Of a stretch of DNA of 64,000 bases, positions 36,381 through 45,518 are shown piece after piece. A program made the position numbers and the translations under genes. Every line of letters begins with the position of its first letter. Within the stretch, counting starts at the first letter, position 1. The notes under the pieces are model-generated. The model saw nothing but the letters and a program-made list of their open reading frames with translations, did no database searches and had not been told where the DNA came from. This DNA is from Vibrio tubiashii (GTDB taxonomy: Bacteria > Pseudomonadota > Gammaproteobacteria > Enterobacterales > Vibrionaceae): the NCBI RefSeq assembly GCF_028551255.1, contig NZ_CP117030.1, positions 1-64,000 of the forward strand, read 5' to 3'.

Positions 36381-37556
36381 ATGAAGATGAATCTAACCCT
36401 ACCTCTAATGAGTTTAAGTGCATTAGCCGTATTGAGCTCGATGAATGTGAGTGCTCATGGCTGGGCGGAGTTTCCTAGCGCGCGCCAAAATACCTGTTAT
36501 GAAGATGGCGGCTTTTGGACGAATGAAATACCCAATCAGGCGTGTCAGGCTGCTTATGACCAATCAGGTGCTTATCCCTTTGTGCAGCGCAGTGAAGTGG
36601 CTGCGAATGTGGCCAACTACCGTGACATGGCTCATGTTAAAGCCATAGTGCCTGACGGTGAGTTGTGTTCCGCTGGCGATTCGGCCAAGAAAGGGCTTAA
36701 TGCTGTGTCTCCACACTGGCAGCGTACTAACGTTGCATTGGATGCCAACAATCAAATAGATTTTGTCTTCTACGGCCAAGCGCCGCACAACCCCTCTTAT
36801 TGGGAGTTCTACTTAACCAAGCCAAGTTATGACCCTTCATTACCTTTAACGTGGGATGATCTTGAGTTAATTGATACCGCTGGCGATATTGCAGTCGATG
36901 CGCAAAAGCGATATCGAATGAAAGTCACTTTCCCGGCAGATCGCTCTGGCGACGCGATCCTATACACTCGATGGCAACGTATCGATGTGGCAGGTGAGGG
37001 CTTTTACAACTGTAGTGATATTACCTTGCGAGGCAGCGGAACCAACCCACCAACCGATCCTACCGACCCAACGGATCCGAACAACAATCTGACGGCATTG
37101 GGCTACTTTGTGCCACAAGGGTTTGGTCCTGTAGAATCTGGCGATACGATCAGGTTCCGTACATTTGATGCGACTGGGGCAGAAATTGCCGATGTATCTT
37201 TAGCTATTAGCGCCAACAATACCACGACTTGGGCGGCTGAAATTGCTGACCAGTTTAACTCTCAGCAAACAGGTGATTGGTACGTGGGGATTTGGCATGC
37301 AGAAATGAACCACTATATGTTTGATACCAACAATATCTACGCCAACCAAGTCTTAGCGCCCAACAATACTTTCAGTTATGCCCTTTCGCTCATCAAAGCA
37401 GATACCCCCCCTGTTGAACCAACAAACCTTTGGGATAGAGATAAGGTCTACGATACCGGTGATGTTGTGACTCATAATGGTAGAGAGTGGACTGCGCAAT
37501 GGTGGACAAAAGCTGAAGAGCCAGGAACCACTGGAGAGTGGGGCGTATGGCGATAA
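36381..37556 (+). CDS. Secreted chitin-active lytic polysaccharide monooxygenase (AA10) with CBM5/12
   Basis: A 391-aa secreted copper enzyme. Signal peptidase cleavage at VSA|HGW frees His26 as the first histidine-brace ligand; the second His is in YGQAPHNPSYWEFY. The AA10 domain runs to about residue 217 and is followed by a PTDPTDPTDP linker, a central all-beta domain (about 235-345) and a C-terminal chitin-binding CBM5/12 (LWDRDKVYDTGDVVTHNGREW, about 350-391). It breaks crystalline chitin oxidatively, as expected for a marine Vibrio. A second ATG at 36387 is possible. An AAGGAT ribosome site and a leader hairpin precede it. Confidence 0.93.
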   Translation: MKMNLTLPLMSLSALAVLSSMNVSAHGWAEFPSARQNTCYEDGGFWTNEIPNQACQAAYDQSGAYPFVQRSEVAANVANYRDMAHVKAIVPDGELCSAGDSAKKGLNAVSPHWQRTNVALDANNQIDFVFYGQAPHNPSYWEFYLTKPSYDPSLPLTWDDLELIDTAGDIAVDAQKRYRMKVTFPADRSGDAILYTRWQRIDVAGEGFYNCSDITLRGSGTNPPTDPTDPTDPNNNLTALGYFVPQGFGPVESGDTIRFRTFDATGAEIADVSLAISANNTTTWAAEIADQFNSQQTGDWYVGIWHAEMNHYMFDTNNIYANQVLAPNNTFSYALSLIKADTPPVEPTNLWDRDKVYDTGDVVTHNGREWTAQWWTKAEEPGTTGEWGVWR

Positions 37557-37590
37557 TTTACATTGTAAATCTATGCTAGGTGATAAAAAA

Positions 37591-37612
37591 GTGGCGACTA
37601 ATCAGTCGCCAC
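37591..37612. terminator. Bidirectional rho-independent terminator
   Basis: A 9-bp stem (GTGGCGACT / AGTCGCCAC) with a 4-base loop (AATC), preceded by AAAAAA and followed by TTTGTTGTT. It lies between the convergent LPMO gene and the NTF2-like gene and can serve both strands. Confidence 0.85.
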
Positions 37613-37642
37613 TTTGTTGTTCAGCCCATAGAGAAAAGGCAG

Positions 37643-38188
37643 TTAGTCGAGCTTAACCAGTAATTCACTACGCTGCTGTCGATTTTCTGCAGCTCGCTGA
37701 GGAGCTAAACCAAGGATGTCTCTGCTGCCTTTCTCTGCGAGTCGATTCAGTTTTACAGTCTCTATCTGCCAGCTATCTCCTGCCTTAATAAGGGAAAACT
37801 CATACTGACCTGACACTTGCCAAAAGCCTTCGTCACCTAGCCAGTGGCTCGCAGTGATGTCCGCTAGGGCATCCGCTTTGTCACCTGAAATGGTTACTTT
37901 CTCAATGTCTAAATCGTGGAAAGTGGTATCAAAACCCGGCAGGAAGCCAGCCCATTGTTTCATCAAATCTCGACGGTTGGTTGAAGAGACTTCTCCACCA
38001 AATAGAGAGGTGTAATCGAGAGTAACTACAGGGGCAAACAAGCGACCAAGATATTCGTAAGCACCTTGGTCAGCCATCGCTGAAAAGCTATTTAAAGCGC
38101 TCTTAATTTGGGCTTCGTCGCGGGTTATCGTATTGGCTTGTGCTGTCATGGCAAATATCCCCAAAAGTAAGATGATTAAACGTTGCAT
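37643..38188 (-). CDS. Secreted NTF2/SnoaL-like protein
   Basis: A 181-aa protein with a signal peptide (LIILLLGIFAMTAQA). The mature part looks like a SnoaL-type alpha+beta cone: ALNSFSAMADQGAYEYLGRLFAPVVTLDYTSLFGGE, a middle segment ALADITASHWLGDEGFWQVSGQYEFSL and DSWQIETVKL. Members act as small-molecule isomerases or binders; no active site can be named. It follows the hydrolase gene by 12 bases with an AGGAG ribosome site, so both are cotranscribed. Confidence 0.8.
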   Translation of the reverse strand: MQRLIILLLGIFAMTAQANTITRDEAQIKSALNSFSAMADQGAYEYLGRLFAPVVTLDYTSLFGGEVSSTNRRDLMKQWAGFLPGFDTTFHDLDIEKVTISGDKADALADITASHWLGDEGFWQVSGQYEFSLIKAGDSWQIETVKLNRLAEKGSRDILGLAPQRAAENRQQRSELLVKLD

Positions 38189-38200
38189 CGCTATTCTCCT

Positions 38201-39064
38201 TTATAGATTGGCTGCAAAGTGCTTAGTGATTGCCTCTACAGCGTTGCTCACTGCTTGTGGTTGATCGTAGAAATCAAATTGAGAGACACCCTCAAACCAA
38301 GTCGCAGTGACATTGTCTCCTGCAAGCTCTAAGTATTGATGAGCACCTGCTGGCAGAGCCATATCTTCCGAAGCGACCATAAGAACGGGTTTATTTTGGA
38401 TCAGTGCGCTTAGGTGTGCGTTGTAATTTAGCCAACCGTCCCACGATGCCACATTGAACTGGTTGTCATACTCGGCAATTAGGCCACGGTCGGTTTCAGT
38501 GTAATAAGGTGCTTGATACATTAAGGCGCTTTCATTGGTTAAGCTGGCAGCCTCAATGTAGACAGGCTCTGCACTTTGAGATGCTTGTTGTGAAGCGAGC
38601 AGAAGATTGTTCACGCTCTCTTCGCCACCATAGATTGCTGTTGCCATTGATTTGTCATGCAGCCAAGGAGCAACAAGAGCAACCGCTTTAACGTTGGCAT
38701 TGGCAGCGGTCGCGTCTAGCATATAGCCTGCAGAAGCACAGATCCCTAAACCGGCAATACGGCTACCATCTACTTGCTCAAGCGATTTTACTGCATCGAT
38801 AACCGCACTGATGTCTTGTGCTTTTCGTTGTGGGTTTTCTAGGAAGCGAATGTCATCGTCTGATTGTCCCCATCCGCGAAAGTCAAACGTGAGAGCGGCA
38901 TAGCCCTGCTCAGCTAAAGCTTTTGCGTATACCGCAGGCATTTGCTCTTTTACTGTTGTCCAAGCACCGGTCACAATGACAACAGGTGGTTTCTCAATGC
39001 CTTCAGGTAAGTATAGATTTGCTGCTAGTGAACCAACTCTTGTGTCTAGTTGAATGGTTTGCAT
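38201..39064 (-). CDS. Alpha/beta hydrolase (dienelactone-hydrolase-like)
   Basis: A 287-aa cytoplasmic hydrolase from an ATG with GAGGAG eight bases upstream; an ATG at 39106 lacks such a site. FDFRGWGQSDD is the typical loop before the active site, and the nucleophile elbow reads GLGICASAGYM, so Cys rather than Ser is the probable nucleophile. The catalytic Asp may be in VASEDMALP, and no clear His box is certain. An AraC regulator is divergently transcribed 226 bases away and may control this two-gene operon. Confidence 0.83.
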   Translation of the reverse strand: MQTIQLDTRVGSLAANLYLPEGIEKPPVVIVTGAWTTVKEQMPAVYAKALAEQGYAALTFDFRGWGQSDDDIRFLENPQRKAQDISAVIDAVKSLEQVDGSRIAGLGICASAGYMLDATAANANVKAVALVAPWLHDKSMATAIYGGEESVNNLLLASQQASQSAEPVYIEAASLTNESALMYQAPYYTETDRGLIAEYDNQFNVASWDGWLNYNAHLSALIQNKPVLMVASEDMALPAGAHQYLELAGDNVTATWFEGVSQFDFYDQPQAVSNAVEAITKHFAANL

Positions 39065-39290
39065 GATGCGCTCCTCAGTATTGGCGTTTGCTTTGGTTAT
39101 CTGCAATGGCGGATTGTCTAACTGAGTTCAATAGTAGTGAGATTGGCTTAGCTAAGATTGAAGATTACTGCTTGGCTTTTTGTACTTTATTGCACAAACT
39201 CATCTAGAAAAGGTGGGTTGACGGCAAAGTGAAGTATCGGCTAGGTTACTTAGGTAAATGTAGCTAAGTAAGAGATGTAAGGGATTAGAG

Positions 39291-40199
39291 ATGGAATCTC
39301 AGCTTAAGTTCTTTGATTTTGAATCAAATCAGCTTTCAAATTGTGGAAACGTACTGGATATTGAGTTTTCCAATCACGAGTTAGATTGGCAAGGTGTGGT
39401 GCTCGAAAAAGGCAGTTCTCCCCACTTTTATCCGACCAATGTTTACACGCCTTACTTCTATTTTGCCTTAGCACTGGATCAAGATCTTAACTGGAACGTA
39501 GAAAAGGACGGCAACGTTGCGTCACTTAAAACAAGCCCAGGAAATATCTGGATTAACCCACCTAAAACCCCATTTACTCATGATATCTCTGAGCCTTGTT
39601 ACTTCGTTATTTTAGCGATTGAAGAGCAAGAGTTTCTTTCCCAGTGTCCACTCAATATTGAAGGGATGGATCTGCAGTTTCTGAATAACTATAACGTGTT
39701 GGATGAAACGATTAAGGGCATCATGGAGCTGTTTATGCTTGAAACTAAGGCGAAAGGGCGCAATGGGCCTGCTTACTTCAAAAACCTTATTGCCTTACTT
39801 GCTACGCATTACATACAGAACTATTCCAACTACTTTGACTTAAAGCACAGCCAGCAATCCTCATCAAGGTTCGAGCAGGCTCAGGTGGACAAAATTGATC
39901 AATACATTGCAGAAAATATTGGTTCGAATATCTCTGTTGATGATCTGTCAGACTTACTTAATTGCAGTAAGTTTTATTTTCTGCGCGAGTTTAAGAAACT
40001 GGTCGGGGTTACGCCATACCAGTACTTAATGAGTAAACGACTAGAGCAGGCGAAAGCTTTATTGACCGCTGATAAAGTGAATATCGCATTGATAGCCCAT
40101 GAATTAGGCTTCAACGATCAGTCGCACTTTACACGAGCTTTTAAGGGCCACTTTGGAGTAACTCCAGGGCAGTTCGCTAAGCAGAATCAACCGGAATAG
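39291..40199 (+). CDS. AraC-family regulator with cupin-like sensor domain
   Basis: A 302-aa protein. The N-terminal region (about 30-125) is a cupin-like AraC-binding fold. The C-terminal DNA-binding domain (about 200-300) has two helix-turn-helices (ISVDDLSDLLNCSKFYFLREFKKLVGVTPYQYL and IALIAHELGFNDQSHFTRAFKGHFGVTPGQF). It is transcribed away from the hydrolase/NTF2-like operon and is its most likely regulator (inference from position). Confidence 0.9.
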   Translation: MESQLKFFDFESNQLSNCGNVLDIEFSNHELDWQGVVLEKGSSPHFYPTNVYTPYFYFALALDQDLNWNVEKDGNVASLKTSPGNIWINPPKTPFTHDISEPCYFVILAIEEQEFLSQCPLNIEGMDLQFLNNYNVLDETIKGIMELFMLETKAKGRNGPAYFKNLIALLATHYIQNYSNYFDLKHSQQSSSRFEQAQVDKIDQYIAENIGSNISVDDLSDLLNCSKFYFLREFKKLVGVTPYQYLMSKRLEQAKALLTADKVNIALIAHELGFNDQSHFTRAFKGHFGVTPGQFAKQNQPE

Positions 40200-40322
40200 C
40201 ACGACCTGTTAACCGATGAGGCTATTTTGATTGTGACGCAGACTGTGTGGCACAGCTTAGAGTATTGCTATCGATAACATATTGTTTACACTGATTTCGA
40301 TGTGAACGTATAAGGGTATCGA

Positions 40323-40937
40323 ATGAGTCGTATTAGGCAGAAAAATCAGCAGCTAATTATTGAAGTAGCCAGTGAACAGTTTGCTACCCATGGTTATGCG
40401 GCGACAAAAATTGTCGATATCGCTAAAGCGGCTGATATTCCTAAGGCGAACGTTTTTTACTACTTCAGCTCCAAAGATAAGCTCTATTACGCGGTACTAA
40501 AGACAGTAACTCAGCCATTGCTTGAAGCATCACGACCGATTGAAGAACTGACAGACCCAGTTCAGGCTCTAACCGAGTATATCGAAGCGAAACTTCGTAT
40601 TTCACGCGACCATCCTTATGCATCAAAGGTATTCGCCAATGAAGTGATGTCAGGGGCCAAAGCACTACCAGAAGATATTGGTCAAGAGTTGTTTAAGCAG
40701 TCACAAATGATCATCGATAAGTTTTCAACCTGGTCACAGCAGGGGCTTATGGATGACGTTCCAGCACACCACTTGATGTTTACCATCTGGGCCGCCACTC
40801 AAACCTATGCCGACTTTGGCTGGCAAATCTGCAATGTCATGAAAAGAGAGCAGCTAGATAACGACGATTATCATCAAGCCGCTCAGTTCATCACTCAGCT
40901 TATTATCAACGGCTGCGGCGTTAAAACTAACAGTTGA
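40323..40937 (+). CDS. TetR-family regulator (RutR/YcdC-like)
   Basis: A 204-aa repressor. The N-terminal helix-turn-helix reads YAATKIVDIAKAADIPKANVFYYFSSKDKLYYAVL. The C-terminal domain with HPYASKVFANEVMSGAKALPEDI is typical of the RutR/YcdC C-terminal family. No rut or pyrimidine genes are adjacent, so the target is unknown. Confidence 0.9.
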   Translation: MSRIRQKNQQLIIEVASEQFATHGYAATKIVDIAKAADIPKANVFYYFSSKDKLYYAVLKTVTQPLLEASRPIEELTDPVQALTEYIEAKLRISRDHPYASKVFANEVMSGAKALPEDIGQELFKQSQMIIDKFSTWSQQGLMDDVPAHHLMFTIWAATQTYADFGWQICNVMKREQLDNDDYHQAAQFITQLIINGCGVKTNS

Positions 40938-40941
40938 ACGG

Positions 40942-41637
40942 TTAAGCGAAACGTCCCCACACTGTTAAAGGCGTTAAAATCTCAAAGCCAAGTGGCTCAA
41001 GTCGCTGTACTTCTTGTTCATCTGCATAGCCGACAATATCTTGATTAGGGTAAAGCATTTGCACATGCTCAATAAGAGCGGAGAATAACGCCGGCTCACC
41101 CCATAAGTTGTAGATGCCGAGCGTGTGTGTATCGTTGAAACTCGTAATACCCGCCACTTGCCCATTTGATTCAGCAGTGAAGAACCGGACGGCCTCAGAA
41201 TCTAGCACGCTGCTAGGGTAAATAGGCGTATAGTTTTCTTCCCCACGCCAGCGAGTTTCCCATTCAGCCAACCCTTCAGCGCTTGTCGCTTCTGAGATTT
41301 GGACACTATCGCTTTGTCGAAGCGGCGGCAGAGCTTTCTTAATATACCAATTTGCATCAAATAATTTGGTGAATCCTAGTGGGTCGAGGCTTAACGCGGC
41401 AAAGCAATCTTTTACAAAGTAGCTGCCTTGTACGGGAATGACTTCTTCCAATAGCGCTTGTCTAGCGGACTCATTGAGTGTGACTAGGTTGGGGAAAAAG
41501 GTCGGCATTGGGTCTTTCGAACACCAGTAATTCACTTCAAGTTTTGTTTCCACTTGGTGTATTTCTGCTACACGCTGGCACCAGTTTTGATTATTGGTTA
41601 TGGCGCTAAGAGTGGCTTGTTCCATTCTGTTTTTCAC
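40942..41637 (-). CDS. GNAT-fold-like protein of unknown function
   Basis: A 231-aa protein. I see a weak acetyltransferase-like pattern in the second half (AVRFFTAESNGQVAGITSFND, LGIYNLWGEP, LEPLGFEI) but no clear acetyl-CoA loop. A GTG start at 41637 has AGGGAA upstream; an ATG at 41625 would remove four residues. It converges on the TetR gene with a four-base gap. Treat the function as unknown. Confidence 0.65.
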   Translation of the reverse strand: MKNRMEQATLSAITNNQNWCQRVAEIHQVETKLEVNYWCSKDPMPTFFPNLVTLNESARQALLEEVIPVQGSYFVKDCFAALSLDPLGFTKLFDANWYIKKALPPLRQSDSVQISEATSAEGLAEWETRWRGEENYTPIYPSSVLDSEAVRFFTAESNGQVAGITSFNDTHTLGIYNLWGEPALFSALIEHVQMLYPNQDIVGYADEQEVQRLEPLGFEILTPLTVWGRFA

Positions 41638-41670
41638 GATATTCCCTGTATTTGCTGATAACCCTAGTGG

Positions 41671-41901
41671 TTAGCGGTACTTGTTTTGGTGTTTAGATTT
41701 GGCTGACTTTTCATTACCACGCTTATAGTTACCCGTTTCTCTCGCCATCAACTGTTGCTGCTGTTGATGGTTCATTTCGGCAGCCCGCGCTGTAAAGTGA
41801 TTTGCGCTTTTTCCTCGGAGTGTCGTTACCAAGGTTCCATCACGGTAGATCTGCACGTAATTCTCTGTTGAGTGGTAGGTAAAGCCTAGATGTGTTTCCA
41901 T
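41671..41901 (-). CDS. Small conserved-looking hypothetical protein
   Basis: A 76-aa protein with a predicted beta-hairpin start (YVQIYRDGTLVTTLRGK) and a basic, Gln-rich C-terminus (QQQQQL, then Lys/Arg-rich). It lies 33 bases upstream of the GNAT-like gene on the same strand. The basic tail suggests nucleic acid binding, but no family is recognised. Confidence 0.6.
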   Translation of the reverse strand: METHLGFTYHSTENYVQIYRDGTLVTTLRGKSANHFTARAAEMNHQQQQQLMARETGNYKRGNEKSAKSKHQNKYR

Positions 41902-42159
41902 ACTGATTAATCCCTAATTTCTATAAAACCCAATCAATCCTTATTGTCTAATGTATTGATTACAAAGAGTTTTCAACACAAAGGGCGGTAAGGGTAAATG
42001 TTGAATATGTTAATAGAATGTGGCTCAAACTTTGACAGAAAAATAATACTCACAATGAGATCTTAAACTCAATTAATTACTTTCGTGAATGATATTCATA
42101 GTGTTGCATTTTATCTTTTGCTCGCTTTTTAAGCATACAAAAATATAGGATGTAACATA

Positions 42160-43866
42160 ATGAAAAACGGATATAAACTTTCCGCCCTTGCTGTTGCTAT
42201 TTTGGCTTCAGCGTCGGTTTCAGCAAACGTCAGTGCTGACCCAACTCCAGTCAATTCTCCTTTCATCACAGATGTTAAAGGCAATATCGTTGAAGATTAT
42301 TCGGCGAAGCCCGCTGAACCTGCGTTTTTCTCAATGCGTATGTTCAGTACACCTGCTGAAGATCGCGGTGATTGGTTCAATATGTCAGCCAATTACTCAA
42401 GTATTCAAGGTGTAGGCTCAGACATTGTTTATGATTTCATGCTACCACCACTTAAGCCTCAGCCTATTATTGTTGCGGTGCTAGATTCAGGTGTCGACAT
42501 TGACCACGAAGATCTAAAAAACAAGCTTTGGACCAACGAAGATGAGATCCCAGGTAATGGCATCGATGATGACGGTAACGGCTACATTGATGATGTGCAT
42601 GGTTGGAACTTCTTGGGTAACTCGCTAGGTATTAACGTTGATCAAGATACGTTAGAAGTGACCCGCGAGTACAAAAAGTACTTGGAACTCAAAGAGGGTA
42701 ACCACTGGATTCCGCCGAAGAAACGCAAATACTATCAAGGTGTTGAGGCTGACTACTTAGAGAATGTTGAGTATTACACCACGGCTCTAGAACAAGTGAC
42801 AGCAGCGACTGAACAAGCCAATGGCTACAAAGCGCAAATCTTGGCCTTGGTTGAGCACAAAGACTTTACCGTTGATGGCCTACAAGTTCTGCTTTCTCAC
42901 TCTAACGCTGATGTAGTTGCAGCGGCGCAAGGATTACTTGGGGTGTTTGATTCTTGGTATTCATTTGAGTATCTAGAGTCACGTACAAGCCGTTATAAGG
43001 AATCTTTGGACTACCACTACAATCTAGACTTTGATACCCGTAGAGACATCGTTATGGACGATATCACTAACCCTTGGGAAAAAGGCTACGGCAACAATGA
43101 TGTAAAAGGTCCAGTGGGCGCTCATGGTACACACGTAGCGGGTATCATTGCCGCTGAGCGTAATAATGGCTTAGGGATTGAAGGTATTGCAGATCACGCA
43201 CAGATCATGGCAGTGCGTATGGTGCCAAATGGTGATGAGCGTGATAAAGATATCGCGAACGCAGTCCGCTACGCAGTAGATAACGGTGCAAAGATCATCA
43301 ATATGAGTTTTGGTAAGAGCTACTCGCCACGTAAACATATTGTTGACCACGCTTTCCGTTATGCAGCGCGCAAAGGGGTGCTTATTGTGCACTCTGCGGG
43401 TAACAGCAAAACGGACAACGATATCAAGCCAAGCTTCCCGAACCGTTTCGCTAAGCACAAATGGTCTCGTCCAATCTCTACTTGGATGGATGTCGGTGCA
43501 TCGGCGAAATACGCAGATGATTCTATGGTCGCAAGCTTTAGTAACTTTGGTCAGGAAACGGTAGATGTGTTCGCTCCTGGCTATCGCGTTCTTTCCTCTA
43601 CACCTGACAATAACTATGCTGCGTATAGTGGTACCAGTATGGCTGCGCCTGTGGTTTCGGGTGTGGCTGCCTTGGTATGGTCTCACTACCCAGAGCTATC
43701 AGCAAAAGAGCTTAAAGCGCTGTTGATGAGCAAATCACGTACGTATCCTGAGTTATTAGTGAAGAAGCCATCGTCTCCAGAAGATTTAGTACCATTTAGT
43801 ACGCTCTCTATCTCTGGTGGTATTGTTGATGCCGAAGCGATTTTCGCTGAGCTAGCAAGTCGATAG
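42160..43866 (+). CDS. Secreted subtilisin-like serine protease (S8)
   Basis: A 568-aa protease with a signal peptide (about 22 residues, ending VSAN). The catalytic triad is Asp109 (VAVLDSGVDIDHEDL), His325 (GAHGTHVAGI) and Ser493 (SGTSMAAPVVSG), with the oxyanion Asn in VHSAGNS. A Ca-like acidic loop (IPGNGIDDDGNGYIDD) follows the Asp box. Between Asp and His there is an unusually long insertion (about residues 160-310) rich in charged and helical sequence. Mature enzyme is probably exported through the Sec pathway; no extra C-terminal domain is visible. Confidence 0.93.
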   Translation: MKNGYKLSALAVAILASASVSANVSADPTPVNSPFITDVKGNIVEDYSAKPAEPAFFSMRMFSTPAEDRGDWFNMSANYSSIQGVGSDIVYDFMLPPLKPQPIIVAVLDSGVDIDHEDLKNKLWTNEDEIPGNGIDDDGNGYIDDVHGWNFLGNSLGINVDQDTLEVTREYKKYLELKEGNHWIPPKKRKYYQGVEADYLENVEYYTTALEQVTAATEQANGYKAQILALVEHKDFTVDGLQVLLSHSNADVVAAAQGLLGVFDSWYSFEYLESRTSRYKESLDYHYNLDFDTRRDIVMDDITNPWEKGYGNNDVKGPVGAHGTHVAGIIAAERNNGLGIEGIADHAQIMAVRMVPNGDERDKDIANAVRYAVDNGAKIINMSFGKSYSPRKHIVDHAFRYAARKGVLIVHSAGNSKTDNDIKPSFPNRFAKHKWSRPISTWMDVGASAKYADDSMVASFSNFGQETVDVFAPGYRVLSSTPDNNYAAYSGTSMAAPVVSGVAALVWSHYPELSAKELKALLMSKSRTYPELLVKKPSSPEDLVPFSTLSISGGIVDAEAIFAELASR

Positions 43867-43883
43867 TTTGATTCTCTGATGTA

Positions 43884-43910
43884 AAAGAGGTCGCGTGATG
43901 CGACCTCTTT
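43884..43910 (+). terminator. Rho-independent terminator of the protease gene
   Basis: An 11-bp stem (AAAGAGGTCGC / GCGACCTCTTT) with a GTGAT loop, followed by TTTTGG on the plus strand. It ends 44 bases after the protease stop. The core GGTCGCGTGATGCGACC recurs at 54964-54980. Confidence 0.9.
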
Positions 43911-43930
43911 TTTTGGTTTGTTGTAAAGGC

Positions 43931-44623
43931 TCAGCCTGCGGTTGGCCCAACGAGTCTTTGCTGCCAGTCTTCGAGTATACCTGTGTCTAAACGACGTTGA
44001 ATCAAAGCTCCCCATGATTCAACTAAGGGTAAGGTAGACATCTCTTGTAGAAGTGTCGGCTCTAAGCAACCTTCAAAAACGGCGCCCATGACACGCGCTA
44101 GTGACCAATCTGGATAAGGTCTCTCACACAGAATAATTTCGTCACCTGCGCCAATGTCACCTTCTTCTAAGACACGGAAGTACCACCCGGTTCTTAGCGT
44201 ATCTTGAACTCTTTTCGCCATATCATGTTGGTCGATTCGGACATTGAGCTTCCAACACGGCATTCGTCCTTGCGACACTTCGAGCAGAGTTGAGCCAATA
44301 CGAATTTTATCTTTAAGGCAGATGTTGGCTTCTGTCACTCCGGATGAACTTAGGTTTTCGCCAAAAGCGCCCACGGATTGCAAAATGGCTTTATCACCGA
44401 GATCTTTTTGCCAAAGTGGGTAGTGCTCACTTGGGTAAATGTGAAGGGCTTTTTGAATGCCACCATGAAAGCGCGGATCGCCTTGTTCATCGTTGGTAAA
44501 GCCAACTTCATTGGCGTGTTGTCGCTCTGTGCGAACCTGTTTGTTGATGGCACTTTGTGCGCCATGCGCGAAGGGCTTTGTTGTTCCTGTCAGAACCGCG
44601 TTTACAACACCGAGCTTTTTCAT
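43931..44623 (-). CDS. MOSC-domain protein (YiiM-like)
   Basis: A 230-aa protein from the ATG at 44623, preceded by GAGGAAGC; an ATG at 44662 is rejected. The MOSC pattern is clear: DPRFHGGIQKALHIYPSEHY, GAFGENLSSSGVTEANICLKDKIRIG and VSQGRMPCWKLNVR, with the conserved Cys. Such proteins handle molybdenum cofactor or related substrates; YiiM reduces N-hydroxylated compounds with the cofactor. The physiological substrate is unknown. Confidence 0.9.
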   Translation of the reverse strand: MKKLGVVNAVLTGTTKPFAHGAQSAINKQVRTERQHANEVGFTNDEQGDPRFHGGIQKALHIYPSEHYPLWQKDLGDKAILQSVGAFGENLSSSGVTEANICLKDKIRIGSTLLEVSQGRMPCWKLNVRIDQHDMAKRVQDTLRTGWYFRVLEEGDIGAGDEIILCERPYPDWSLARVMGAVFEGCLEPTLLQEMSTLPLVESWGALIQRRLDTGILEDWQQRLVGPTAG

Positions 44624-44711
44624 GCTTCCTCTCACACTCTCTTCAATCAATCTACTTGGCATGATAGCCTAGCCCAGTAGTGACGGAATAGGGATGTAAA
44701 GACAGTTAACC

Positions 44712-45518
44712 ATGCTAACTCGCCAAATAGAGTCTAACTCAGGGGTGGCCACTTCCAATGAGATGATGGCTGCAAACCCTCATTTGCCTGCTTTAGTGAA
44801 AACGATAGATATGCCGAAAGGCTATATTGACCATCTGCACCAACATACTTGGCACCAGATTATTTTTCCATTAAAGGGCTTGCTACAAACTCAAACAGAG
44901 CAGTACCAGCATCTTGTGCCTCATACGTCGGTTTTGTTTGTCCCAGCGGGTGTCCAGCATGAGTCGATCGCGTTAAGTCATACTACCTTCATTGGTATCT
45001 ATCTCAATCCAGCGTTTGGTGCGCCTTACGAGTCTGATGTGCGCACTATTGCTCTTACGCCATTTCTCAATGAGCTATTGCAAGAGATTCGTCGCCAGTG
45101 TGAGCGTCATGTAGAGGATGATGAGTTAGTGCGTTTGTTAGCGGTGCTTCATGACCAAGTATTGCGAGATAACGTCCAGACTTATCAGTTACTGTTGCCC
45201 AAAGATCGGCGCTTAAAGCTTATCTTCGAACAACTTACAGAAACACCTGCATCGGCAATCTCACTCAAAGAGTGGGGAGAGAAAGTAGGCGCCTCGGAGC
45301 GAACATTATCGCGCTTGTTTGCCAAGGAGTTTAATACCTCATTTCAGTTATGGCGTCAGCAGATCCGCTTAATTTATTCGCTCTCATTGCTGGATGAAAC
45401 GCTTTCGATTCAAACCATCGCCGATCGCGTCGGGTATCAAAATGACTCCTCATATATCAAAGCGTTTAAGGCGTATTTTGATGTGACTCCTCAGCAGTTC
45501 CGTCATCAAACCCGTTAA
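44712..45518 (+). CDS. AraC-family regulator with cupin domain
   Basis: A 268-aa regulator. Cupin motifs appear at HLHQHTWHQIIFPLKG and LFVPAGVQHES (about residues 38-85). The C-terminal DNA-binding region has ISLKEWGEKVGASERTLSRLFAKEFNTSFQLWRQQIRL and IQTIADRVGYQNDSSYIKAFKAYFDVTPQQF. It resembles regulators of efflux or metabolite genes. It converges on the Lrp gene with a four-base overlap. Confidence 0.9.
   Translation: MLTRQIESNSGVATSNEMMAANPHLPALVKTIDMPKGYIDHLHQHTWHQIIFPLKGLLQTQTEQYQHLVPHTSVLFVPAGVQHESIALSHTTFIGIYLNPAFGAPYESDVRTIALTPFLNELLQEIRRQCERHVEDDELVRLLAVLHDQVLRDNVQTYQLLLPKDRRLKLIFEQLTETPASAISLKEWGEKVGASERTLSRLFAKEFNTSFQLWRQQIRLIYSLSLLDETLSIQTIADRVGYQNDSSYIKAFKAYFDVTPQQFRHQTR

Noticed and set aside
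43171..43686. A 171-codon minus-strand open frame inside the protease gene
   Set aside because: It is Arg/His/Thr-rich and antisense to the catalytic core; there is no start signal.
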